Below are positions 7,002 to 13,286 of a stretch of 13,672 bases of DNA, piece after piece. This DNA comes from an uncultured Collinsella sp. (GTDB taxonomy: Bacteria > Actinomycetota > Coriobacteriia > Coriobacteriales > Coriobacteriaceae). The position numbers and the translations under genes were made by a program. The stretch covers positions 1-13,672 of the forward strand of contig CAAFPY010000020.1 of assembly GCA_900764955.1 (NCBI GenBank), written 5' to 3'. Under the pieces are notes generated by a model. It made no database searches, had not been told where the DNA came from, and saw only the letters and a list, made by a program, of their open reading frames with translations. Position 1 is the stretch's first letter, and each line of letters starts with the position of its first letter.

Positions 7002-7565
7002 ATGCCTACCATTTCTACCGCCGACTTCAAGAACGGCCTCGGTCTCCGTATTAAGGACAAGGTTTATACCATCGTCGAGTTCCAGCACGTCAAGCCGGGC
7101 AAGGGTGGTGCTTTTGTGCGCTACAAGACTCGCGATATCAAGAGCGGTCGTGTCGTTGAGAACACCTGCAACGCCGGCACCAAGTTCGAGAGCGTCATGC
7201 TCACCACCCGTGAGTTCCAGTACCTCTACAACGACGGCACCGACTACATCTTCATGGACAACGAGTCCTACGAGCAGGTTCCCGTTCCCGAGGACATGGT
7301 GGGCGAGAACTCCAAGTGGCTGCGTGAGAACGACATCTGCCAGCTGCTCTTCGCCGACGACGAGCTAATGGGCGTGACCCCGCCGATGTTCATCGAGACC
7401 ACCATCGTCCAGACCGACCCGGGCTTTAAGGGCGACACCGTCCAGGGTTCCACCAAGCCGGCCACGATCGACACCGGCGCTGTCATCCAGGTCCCCATGT
7501 ACCTCAACGAGGGCGAGGTCATTAAGGTTGACACCCGCGACGGCAAGTTCGTCTCCCGCGTCTAG
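7002..7565 (+). CDS. efp: Elongation factor P
   Basis: 187-residue translation factor that binds between the P and E sites and relieves ribosome stalling at polyproline stretches. The N-terminal KOW-like domain (about 1-62) carries the loop HVKPGKGGAF, with Lys34 at the tip position that is modified in many bacteria. The two OB-type domains follow; the C-terminal signature is seen in GATIDTGAVIQVP-type sequence (TKPATIDTGAVIQVPMYLNEGEVIKVDTRDG). Length is exactly typical. GAAAGG (6991-6996) lies 5 bases upstream of the ATG. Neither a Lys34-modifying enzyme (EpmA/EpmB) nor another EF-P modification gene lies in this window. It leads a co-directional block and follows its own putative promoter. 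Confidence 0.97.
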   Translation: MPTISTADFKNGLGLRIKDKVYTIVEFQHVKPGKGGAFVRYKTRDIKSGRVVENTCNAGTKFESVMLTTREFQYLYNDGTDYIFMDNESYEQVPVPEDMVGENSKWLRENDICQLLFADDELMGVTPPMFIETTIVQTDPGFKGDTVQGSTKPATIDTGAVIQVPMYLNEGEVIKVDTRDGKFVSRV

Positions 7566-7589
7566 CAACCAACTCTTCTAGGAGGACTC

Positions 7590-7952
7590 ATGCCCCAGGA
7601 AATCAAGATTGACGGCATCGGCATTTCACCCGATGTTCTGACCGCCATCGTCTCGCGCGCCGTGTCGGATGTCGAGGGCATCGCCTCCGTTGGCGTCAAG
7701 GACCTTGCCACCAACCTTGTCTCCATGATGCTCTCGTCCAAGGCCCCGGCTTCCGAGCCGGCGGTCGAGGCCGAGGTCGTCGGCGGCAAGCTCGCACTCA
7801 CCGTGCGTTTCGTGGTGTTCTTTGGCTATCCGTTCAAGAAACTCGCCGAGGCCGTTCGCGTCGCCGTGGTCACCGCCATCGATGCCCAGGTGGGCGTTGA
7901 GGTCGAGCGCGTTGACGTTTGCATCGACGGCCTCGTTTTCCCCAAGGAGTAA
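7590..7952 (+). CDS. Asp23/Gls24 family protein
   Basis: 120 residues of the Asp23/Gls24 (DUF322) family, small proteins linked to envelope stress in Gram-positive bacteria. The order of features fits: IKIDGIGISPDVLTAIVSRAVSDVEGIASVGVKD at the N-terminus, then the LTVRFVVFFGYPFKKLAEAVRVAVVTAID-QVGVEVERVDVCIDGLVF core ending near the C-terminus. There is no membrane segment or signal peptide. A perfect AGGAGG (7580-7585) lies 4 bases before the ATG. It sits between efp and nusB, with gaps of 24 and 3 bases. An Asp23 gene beside nusB is common in Gram-positive bacteria, though its link to nusB is not understood. A specific function cannot be assigned. Confidence 0.9.
   Translation: MPQEIKIDGIGISPDVLTAIVSRAVSDVEGIASVGVKDLATNLVSMMLSSKAPASEPAVEAEVVGGKLALTVRFVVFFGYPFKKLAEAVRVAVVTAIDAQVGVEVERVDVCIDGLVFPKE
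7944..7949 (+). promoter_or_regulatory. Ribosome binding site fixing the TTG start of nusB
   Basis: AAGGAG lies 6 bases before the TTG at 7956, inside the last codons of the Asp23 gene. It supports the rare start codon. Confidence 0.7.
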
Positions 7953-7955
7953 CCT

Positions 7956-8540
7956 TTGAGCCTTAAGGTTTATCGCGGGCGCACGCTTGCCCGCAGTCAG
8001 GCGCTGCAGCTGCTGTTCCAGGCCGAGGCCACGGACAGCCCGCTCGAGCGCGTCCTCGAGGGCGATTTCCTGATCTCGAAGGGTCCCCTCGACCCCTATG
8101 CGCTGGAGCTGTGCCGCGGTGCTTACGAGCATATCGACCGCATCGACTGCGCTCTGCGCGCCGTCGCCAAGAACTGGGATCTTATGCGCATGCCCGGCGC
8201 CGACCGCAATCTGCTGCGTATCGCCGTCTATGAGATGCGTTTCCTCACCGACGAGGAGGTCTCGGACGCCATCGTGATCAACGAGGCCGTCGAGCTCGCC
8301 AAGGCCTATGGCACTGACCAGTCCGCGTCGTTCGTCAACGGCGTGCTGGGCAAGATCGCTCGCAGCGAGGAGCTGCCGGGCGAGGACTTGTACCAAGAGC
8401 TGCTCGCCGAGGATCGCGCTCGCGAGGAGGCCCAGACTGCCGAGGCTGCCGCTAAAGTTGCGGTTGCCCAGGCTGAGGCTGGTGTGCTGGCCGAGGGCGC
8501 GGACGCCGCCGAGACTGATGTCGACTCCGTCGAGGAGTAG
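7956..8540 (+). CDS. nusB: Transcription antitermination protein NusB with acidic C-terminal extension
   Basis: RNA-binding factor that joins NusE (S10) on boxA RNA to keep RNA polymerase reading through rRNA operons. The start is TTG at 7956, supported by an AAGGAG 6 bases upstream and by the product beginning MSLKVYRGRTLARSQALQLLFQAE, the typical NusB opening (ARxxALQxLFQ). The all-helical core runs to about residue 145, with RNLLRIAVYEMRFL (84-97), VINEAVELAKAYG (107-119) and SASFVNGVLGKIAR (123-136). Residues about 150-194 are an Ala/Glu-rich tail not found in the roughly 140-residue E. coli protein, ending DVDSVEE. The tail is probably disordered or partly helical. The gene lies 3 bases after asp23 and 2 bases before xseB, so it is one transcript. 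Confidence 0.95.
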   Translation: MSLKVYRGRTLARSQALQLLFQAEATDSPLERVLEGDFLISKGPLDPYALELCRGAYEHIDRIDCALRAVAKNWDLMRMPGADRNLLRIAVYEMRFLTDEEVSDAIVINEAVELAKAYGTDQSASFVNGVLGKIARSEELPGEDLYQELLAEDRAREEAQTAEAAAKVAVAQAEAGVLAEGADAAETDVDSVEE

Positions 8541-8542
8541 CC

Positions 8543-8782
8543 ATGCCAGAGGGTTTCGTCCGCAACTTTGATGAGATTTCGGACCGTCTGGACCAGATCA
8601 TCGCTACCGTTCGCTCCAAGGATACGTCCTTGGAGCGTTCACTCGATCTGTTTGACGAGGCGATTGAGCTGGGCTCCCGCGCGGTCGATATGGTCGACAA
8701 GTTTGAGCTGACGCCTCGTGAGGCCGATAAGCTCGAGCAGGAATACGATGAGGATGCGGCAAACGAATCCCAGGATAGCTAG
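8543..8782 (+). CDS. xseB: Exodeoxyribonuclease VII small subunit
   Basis: 79-residue subunit of exonuclease VII, which degrades single-stranded DNA together with XseA in the cytoplasm. The helical hairpin pattern FDEISDRLDQIIATVRSKDTSLERSLDLFDEAIEL matches XseB, in which the conserved LE--L---LE-S---YE-G region is centred on SLERSLDLFDEAIELG (about 30-45). The C-terminus is acidic. GAGGAG (8532-8537) inside the nusB stop region gives a start 5 bases later. The catalytic partner xseA, often next to xseB, is not in this window. Length is typical. Confidence 0.9.
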   Translation: MPEGFVRNFDEISDRLDQIIATVRSKDTSLERSLDLFDEAIELGSRAVDMVDKFELTPREADKLEQEYDEDAANESQDS

Positions 8783-8808
8783 GCCGCATCTCCGGATACG
8801 AATGGTTG

Positions 8809-9621
8809 ATGGCATTCATGAAACGCATGCGTCTCGATGACGAACTGATTTCACAGGGCATCTGCGCCGATCGCGCGGATGCCCTTCGCACTCTTATGGC
8901 CGGCTTGGTCTCGAGTGGCGGCGAGCGTTTGACTTCGCCTGGCCTTAAGGTGACCCCGGGCTTGCCTCTGCACGTGAAGGGGCGCATTCCGTACGTTGGG
9001 CGCGGCGGCCTTAAGCTCGAGGGTGCGCTCGATGCGTTTTGTATCGACCCGACGGGCCTTGCCTGCCTGGACGTAGGCTGCTCTACCGGCGGCTTTACCG
9101 ATTGCCTGCTCAAGCGCGGAGCTGCGACCGTTGTTTCGGTGGACGTGGGTCGCGCCCAGTTTGATTGGTCGTTGCGTCAGGACGATCGCGTGACGCTGCA
9201 TGAGCGCACAAACGTGACGCAGCTGCCTGAGCTTGGCTATGCCGGTGCCATCGACCTGGCTGTATGTGATGTCTCGTTTACCAGCATCGCGAATATCATC
9301 GACGCCGTGCTGGCGTGCCTGAAGCCTTCGGGTTCGTTCTGCACGCTCGTAAAGCCCCAGTTTGAGGCGCCGGCTGCGCTGGTGGGCGACGGCGGTATCG
9401 TGACCGACTCCGCCGTCCGCCGCGATACGCTCGTGGCGGCGATTGAGCTTTTTGCCGCCAAGGGCCTGTTCCCGCTTGACGTGTGCGTGTCGCCCATCCA
9501 TGGCGCTAAGGGCAACGTTGAGTTTTTCCTTTACGGCACAAGGTTTGCCCCCGGGGAGCGTGCCGAAGATGAGCTGCAATCCCAGGTATCGGTTTTGAGC
9601 GAGAAAGCTGCAATGCTATGA
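8809..9621 (+). CDS. tlyA: TlyA family rRNA (cytidine-2'-O)-methyltransferase
   Basis: S-adenosylmethionine-dependent 2'-O-methyltransferase of the TlyA/hemolysin A family; in Mycobacterium it methylates 16S C1409 and 23S C1920. The N-terminal S4-type RNA-binding domain covers MRLDDELISQGICADRADALRTLMAGLV. The SAM-binding motif is CLDVGCSTGGFTD (about 86-98). Counting from ATG 8809, the catalytic tetrad falls at Lys69 (GRGGLKLEG), Asp154 (CDVSF), Lys182 (LVKPQFE) and Glu238 (NVEFFLYG). These are the same positions I recall for the mycobacterial enzyme, which supports this start. TTG 8806 and ATGs at 8818 and 8827 are alternatives, and no Shine-Dalgarno is strong. The old label hemolysin is misleading. 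The stop overlaps nadK (ATGA). tlyA-nadK-recN is a very common order. Confidence 0.93.
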   Translation: MAFMKRMRLDDELISQGICADRADALRTLMAGLVSSGGERLTSPGLKVTPGLPLHVKGRIPYVGRGGLKLEGALDAFCIDPTGLACLDVGCSTGGFTDCLLKRGAATVVSVDVGRAQFDWSLRQDDRVTLHERTNVTQLPELGYAGAIDLAVCDVSFTSIANIIDAVLACLKPSGSFCTLVKPQFEAPAALVGDGGIVTDSAVRRDTLVAAIELFAAKGLFPLDVCVSPIHGAKGNVEFFLYGTRFAPGERAEDELQSQVSVLSEKAAML

Positions 9622-10478
9622 AGGTCTTTCTGGTTCCCAATTACTACAAGCAAGAGGCGGTCGAGAGCGGCCTGATGCTCGAGCTTTGGCTTTCGCGCCA
9701 GGGTTATGAGGTGGCATGGGCTGCCGATCAGCGCTCCAAGATCCAAAGCGCGCCCGATGTTGACGATGCCGACCTGGTCATTACGCTCGGCGGCGACGGC
9801 ACGCTGCTGCGCGCTGCCCGCATCCTCAACTATCGCGAGATTCCCATTTTGGGTCTTTCCTATGGTCATTTGGGCTTTTTGACGGCCGCGAGTCCCGAGG
9901 AGCGCGACATTTTGCAGGTTGTGAGCGATGCCCTGTCCGGCGAGCTCCACGTGAGCCGCCGCGCCACCATCGCCGCCGATATCGTTTCGGTGCGCGAAGA
10001 CGGCACGAAGGATGTTGTGCGCACGTTTGCCCTCAACGATATGGCACTTACGCGCGGTCCCCTGTCCGATATGGTTGAGTTTGACATCACGGTGTCGGGC
10101 CACCATATCGATCGACTGCGTGGCGACGGCGTGGTCGTGTCCACGGCGACTGGTTCTACGGGGTACGCGCTCAGTGCAGGTGGCCCCATCGTGAGCCCCG
10201 ACTATACGGGTATGGTCTGCGTACCCATTGCGCCGCACACCATTCAGGCCCGTGCTTTTTTGACCTCGCCGAGTGATGTCGTTGAGATCTTTATGTCTGA
10301 TGATCGCCCGAGCGTGCCGGCGATTGCCATCGACGGACAGTTTATTACCTGCGATGGCACGGTCGAGAGCGTGGCCGTGCGCCGCGGGCCCGGAGATGTT
10401 CTGCTGCTGGATTACGGCCCCGAGAGCTTCTATAACTCGGTGAGCCGCGTATTCTATGGAGTCCGTCATGATCGATGA
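9618..10478 (+). CDS. nadK: NAD kinase
   Basis: Phosphorylates NAD to NADP, the only known de novo route to NADP, in the cytoplasm. The 286 residues contain the family motifs in order: LVITLGGDGTLLRAARIL with GGDGT at 58-62, GHLGFLT (83-89), LNDMAL (Asn140-Asp141, where many bacterial enzymes have Asn-Glu), GDGVVVSTATGSTGYALSAGGPIVSP (169-194) and IAPHT. Length is typical (about 290). The ATG at 9618 overlaps the tlyA stop, and only a weak GAGAAAG lies upstream, so coupling to tlyA is likely. The 3' end overlaps the recN start by 11 bases. The Glu-to-Asp change is conservative and is not expected to abolish activity. No sign of damage. Confidence 0.96.
   Translation: MKVFLVPNYYKQEAVESGLMLELWLSRQGYEVAWAADQRSKIQSAPDVDDADLVITLGGDGTLLRAARILNYREIPILGLSYGHLGFLTAASPEERDILQVVSDALSGELHVSRRATIAADIVSVREDGTKDVVRTFALNDMALTRGPLSDMVEFDITVSGHHIDRLRGDGVVVSTATGSTGYALSAGGPIVSPDYTGMVCVPIAPHTIQARAFLTSPSDVVEIFMSDDRPSVPAIAIDGQFITCDGTVESVAVRRGPGDVLLLDYGPESFYNSVSRVFYGVRHDR
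10458..10461 (+). promoter_or_regulatory. Ribosome binding site that decides the recN start
   Basis: GGAG lies 6 bases before the ATG at 10468. The alternative ATG at 10456 would overlap this site and has no ribosome binding site of its own, so 10468 is preferred. Confidence 0.65.
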
Positions 10479-12096
10479 GCTGCAGGTTTCTAACATTGCA
10501 CTCATTCGCGAGGCGACGCTGGTGCCGAGTACGGGCCTAACGGTTTTGACCGGCGAGACTGGCGCCGGTAAGACCGCGCTGCTTTCGGCGCTCAAGCTCA
10601 TTTTGGGCGAGCGTGCAGATTCGTCGACCGTGCGCGAGGGAGAGGCGCTGGCGAGCGTCGAGGCGCGCTTGTTCGACGGCCCGCACGACACGGAGGGCTT
10701 TACCGTGCAGCGCAGCCTTTCTGCCGAGGGTCGCAGCCGCGTCAAGATTGACGGCCGCATCGCCAGCGTGCGCGAGCTTTCCGAGCGCGTCGGCGTGATG
10801 ATGGATCTGTGCGGCCAGCATGAACATCAGCGTCTGCTCGATCCGGCGCATCATGTTGCCATGGTTGATGCCTGGGCTGGTCGCTCTGCGCTCGAGGCGC
10901 TCGACCGTTACCGTGCCTGCTTCAAGGCGTCGCGTGCGGCTGCCAAGGAGGTCCGTCGCGTAGAGGAGGCGTCGCGTGCGCAGGGGAGTCGCGTCGAGGA
11001 GGCGCGCTTCGCCCTGGAGCGTATCGCCGAGGTCGACCCCAAGCCGGGTGAGTATGAGGAACTCGAGGAACTGCTGCCGCGCTCCGAACATGCCGAGGTA
11101 CTGGTTGCCACAGCTAACGATGCCCATGCATCGCTTGCCGCCGAAGGTGGAGCGCTCGATGCCGTGAACAGCGCCGTGGCAGAGCTTTCCCGTATGGCTA
11201 CCGTCGATCGCAAACTGGGCGACATTGCCGATGCGCTTTCGGATGCCTGCATCTCCCTTGAGGATAGCGCGAACGAGCTTCGTGCCTATCGCGATGGCGT
11301 CGCCTTCGACCCGCGCGAGCTGGCTCGTATGCGCGAGCGCTATTCCGATCTCAAGGGTCTGCTGCGTCAGTGGGGTCCCACCATGGACGACGTGTTTGCC
11401 ATGCGCGATCGCTCGCAAGAGCTGTTGTCGCTGGTAGACGATGGTGATGAGCAGATCAAGAAGGCGCGCGAAGCGCTTGGCGCGGCGGAGCGCGAACTTT
11501 TCGCCGCTGCCAAGGCGCTTAAGCGTGCACGCAATACGGCAGCCCCGCGTTTTTGTCACGAGGCGGGTCGTCAGATGGCACGCCTGGAGATGGGCGGTGC
11601 TGAGCTGGTCTGGGAGTCCCGCGATCTTCCTCGCGCTGAGTGGACACCCGCGGGTCCTTCGAGCTATGAGCTGCTATATCGCAGCGGCGCGGGTCTCACA
11701 CCGCGTCCTTTGCGCCGCATTGCCTCGGGCGGCGAGCTCAGCCGCGTTATGCTGGCGAGCAAGGTTGTTTTGGGTAATGCCGATGGTGTCGATACGCTGG
11801 TGTTTGACGAGGTCGATGCTGGTGTCGGCGGCTCTACGGCTCGTGCTCTTGCTAGTGTGCTGGCCGATCTTGCCGCCACGCATCAGGTCATCGTCGTGAC
11901 GCACCTGGCGCAGGTTGCGGTCATGGCTGACAAACATTACGTGGTCATTAAAGAGCCCGGCGATGTTCCCCAGACGCACTTGGACGAGGTGACCGGCGAT
12001 GCCCGTACCGCCGAGATCGCCCGCATGTTGAGCGGCGATCAGTCCGAGGCAAGCTTGGCCCACGCAAAGCAGATGCTCGAAGAAGTTCGAGGCTAG
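10468..12096 (+). CDS. recN: DNA repair protein RecN (SMC-like ATPase)
   Basis: Cytoplasmic SMC-family ATPase acting early in recombinational repair of double-strand breaks. The product from ATG 10468 is 542 residues (family about 550-570) and opens MIDELQVSNIALI, the normal RecN N-terminus. The Walker A motif GETGAGKT is at 29-36, with Thr in the position that is usually Ser. Residues about 150-370 form the helical coiled-coil arms. The ABC signature ASGGELSR is at 419-426, and the Walker B VFDEVDAGVGG follows at about 445-455, with the catalytic Glu in place. The C-terminus keeps the H-loop region VIVVTHLAQVAVMA. The 11-base overlap with nadK and the conserved tlyA-nadK-recN order support an operon. 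It is the last gene of the block and is followed by a hairpin. Confidence 0.95.
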   Translation: MIDELQVSNIALIREATLVPSTGLTVLTGETGAGKTALLSALKLILGERADSSTVREGEALASVEARLFDGPHDTEGFTVQRSLSAEGRSRVKIDGRIASVRELSERVGVMMDLCGQHEHQRLLDPAHHVAMVDAWAGRSALEALDRYRACFKASRAAAKEVRRVEEASRAQGSRVEEARFALERIAEVDPKPGEYEELEELLPRSEHAEVLVATANDAHASLAAEGGALDAVNSAVAELSRMATVDRKLGDIADALSDACISLEDSANELRAYRDGVAFDPRELARMRERYSDLKGLLRQWGPTMDDVFAMRDRSQELLSLVDDGDEQIKKAREALGAAERELFAAAKALKRARNTAAPRFCHEAGRQMARLEMGGAELVWESRDLPRAEWTPAGPSSYELLYRSGAGLTPRPLRRIASGGELSRVMLASKVVLGNADGVDTLVFDEVDAGVGGSTARALASVLADLAATHQVIVVTHLAQVAVMADKHYVVIKEPGDVPQTHLDEVTGDARTAEIARMLSGDQSEASLAHAKQMLEEVRG

Positions 12097-12114
12097 GTCG
12101 TATCAGCGGTGTTG

Positions 12115-12148
12115 GTGGGACAAAATAGACTGAAATTTTTTGTCCCAC
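12115..12148. terminator. Perfect 11-bp hairpin between convergent recN and rpiR genes
   Basis: GTGGGACAAAA (12115-12125) and TTTTGTCCCAC (12138-12148) pair perfectly around a 12-base loop (TAGACTGAAATT). The stem is A/T-rich at the loop end, so T runs lie inside the hairpin and not after it. It sits 18 bases after the recN stop and 8 bases beyond the rpiR stop. A two-way terminator is the simplest role; a dispersed intergenic repeat is the alternative. Confidence 0.6.
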
Positions 12149-12156
12149 TACGCGTT

Positions 12157-13014
12157 TTACTCAACGACCTTGTCCGGCTGGATGAGCTCCTCGTAGTAGC
12201 TGATATGTTCGCGAGCGTCTTCAATCTCGGGCAGCAGGAAGTTGTAGATAACTTCGATGATCATCGTGGCGCTGATCTTGGAGAACGCAAAGTCACCCGT
12301 CGTCAGCAGCGCCTCGTGGTTGACGGTATTAAAAGTGTAGTCTGCCAGGCGCGCGAGTGGAGACTTGCTGTCGCTGCTGATGACGACTACGGTGGCACCG
12401 CAGTCGCGAGCCGCTTTTGCCATGCGATTCAGTCGGCGCGACTTGCCGGAGTTTGAGATGAGCACGATGACGTCACCCGGGCGCAACGTGAGCGCAAAGC
12501 CGATTGATGTCTCGCTAATGGTGCTCGCCATGCAGCGCAGGCCCAGCTGCGAAAACTTAAACGTCGCATCGAGCGCGACCGCGTTCGTATTGCCCACAGC
12601 CGCAAACTCAATAACCCCTGCATGCTTAAGGGCATGCACAACAGCCGCCAACGTATCGTGGTCGATCCCGTCGATGGTCGCATTAAGCTCGCTCACCTTG
12701 GCAGCCAGGATGTTCTTAAGGCTCTGCTCCATATTGTCGAGCGAGACTTCGTCAGTCAGGCCCTCGTTGCGCTGGCTTTCCAAATCCCTCGCCAACGAAA
12801 ACTGAAAGCTGCGGAAGCTGCCAAAGCCAAGCTTGCGGCAGAAGCGCGAAACGGTCGCCTCGGACGTGGCGGCGGCGCGCGAGAGCTGAGCCGCCGTGAG
12901 GCGTGGCGCCTCGGACTGGTGCTCCAATATATAGTCGACAATACGCTGCTCGGACTCGCTGTATCCCTGATGGGTACTAATGAGGGAAAGTGCGCTCTTG
13001 CTACTATCGGTCAT
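12157..13014 (-). CDS. RpiR/MurR family transcriptional regulator (HTH plus SIS)
   Basis: 285-residue regulator. The start at 13014 is preferred because AGGAG (13021-13025, minus strand) is 6 bases upstream; the longer start at 13062 lies against the putative -10 and cannot be reached from it. The N-terminal RpiR helix-turn-helix is at about 39-75: LTAAQLSRAAATSEATVSRFCRKLGF is typical. The C-terminal SIS sugar-phosphate-binding domain spans about 120-250, with AAVGNTNAVAL (138-148) and VLISNSGKSRRL (184-195), the usual phosphosugar loops. Regulators of this type respond to phosphorylated sugars or amino sugars. It diverges from a fructose-family PTS IIB gene, so that operon is its likely target, with self-regulation possible. 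The true ligand cannot be read from sequence. An Asn replaces the Ser of a typical SGxS loop in GNTNA. Confidence 0.92.
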   Translation of the reverse strand: MTDSSKSALSLISTHQGYSESEQRIVDYILEHQSEAPRLTAAQLSRAAATSEATVSRFCRKLGFGSFRSFQFSLARDLESQRNEGLTDEVSLDNMEQSLKNILAAKVSELNATIDGIDHDTLAAVVHALKHAGVIEFAAVGNTNAVALDATFKFSQLGLRCMASTISETSIGFALTLRPGDVIVLISNSGKSRRLNRMAKAARDCGATVVVISSDSKSPLARLADYTFNTVNHEALLTTGDFAFSKISATMIIEVIYNFLLPEIEDAREHISYYEELIQPDKVVE

Positions 13015-13020
13015 GGATGG

Positions 13021-13025
13021 CTCCT
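13021..13025 (-). promoter_or_regulatory. Ribosome binding site fixing the rpiR-type regulator start
   Basis: On the minus strand this reads AGGAG, 6 bases before the ATG whose A is base 13014. The longer start at 13062 has no such site. Confidence 0.7.
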
Positions 13026-13062
13026 GGTTGGCATGAAAATCGGACTCGTTTTGTAATGTCAT

Positions 13063-13068
13063 AGTATA
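13063..13068 (-). promoter_or_regulatory. -10 element for the rpiR-type regulator gene
   Basis: On the minus strand this reads TATACT (5 of 6 to consensus), about 49 bases before the chosen start. A -35 at 17 bases is poor (TATCTT). Confidence 0.45.
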
Positions 13069-13095
13069 GGGGGATTTTCAATTACAAGATACACC

Positions 13096-13123
13096 TTGCC
13101 GTTTCAAGTGTTGATGGTAAACT
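13096..13123 (+). promoter_or_regulatory. Possible promoter of the PTS operon
   Basis: TTGCCG (13096-13101), then 16 bases, then TAAACT (13118-13123) preceded by TGG, which gives an extended -10 pattern. The match is moderate. The repeats just downstream would lie over the start of transcription. Confidence 0.35.
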
Positions 13124-13161
13124 TTCACCTACCGTTTACGGTTATGAAAGAACCTTTCACC
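13117..13161 (+). promoter_or_regulatory. Candidate operators between the regulator and PTS genes
   Basis: Two CTTTCACC copies (13122-13129 and 13154-13161) lie 32 bp apart, close to three helical turns. A palindrome TGAAAG-AAC-CTTTCA spans 13145-13159, and GTAAAC (13117-13122) pairs with GTTTAC (13134-13139) across 11 bases. RpiR-family regulators bind two-fold symmetric sites, so these are candidates. Not tested. Confidence 0.4.
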
Positions 13162-13192
13162 GGAGAATTGCGCCTTGTCTCTTCTCACGCGG

Positions 13193-13264
13193 ACGGTAGG
13201 TTGGTATCTTTCAGTTGTGGAAAAGCGCGCAAGGACGCGCGTGTAGGGGAGCGCCTGCGGGCGC
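13193..13264 (+). promoter_or_regulatory. Structured 5' leader of the PTS operon
   Basis: ACGGTAGGT (13193-13201) is the exact reverse complement of ACCTACCGT (13127-13135). GCGCG/CGCGC (13225-13229 and 13236-13240) and GCGCC/GGCGC around TGCG (13251-13264) form two short GC hairpins before the ribosome binding site. A leader RNA role is possible; no known riboswitch is recognised. Confidence 0.3.
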
Positions 13265-13286
13265 AAAACTTAAAAAGGAGGGACAC

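Noticed and set aside
7626..8396. Minus-strand open frame of 256 codons opposite asp23 and nusB
   Set aside because: It spans two well-supported genes on the other strand and shows no domain.
9531..10760. Minus-strand open frame of 409 codons opposite nadK and the recN start
   Set aside because: It crosses the boundary of two secure plus-strand genes and has a biased, motif-free sequence.
10537..11559. Minus-strand open frame of 340 codons opposite recN
   Set aside because: Antisense shadow of a secure gene; no motifs and no start signals.
12365..12805. Plus-strand open frame of 146 codons opposite the regulator gene
   Set aside because: It is antisense to a secure HTH-SIS gene, with no domain and no ribosome binding site.
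13015..13062. Longer start (13062) for the RpiR-type regulator
   Set aside because: The start codon would lie against the putative -10 box, and the AGGAG at 13021-13025 serves the ATG at 13014.
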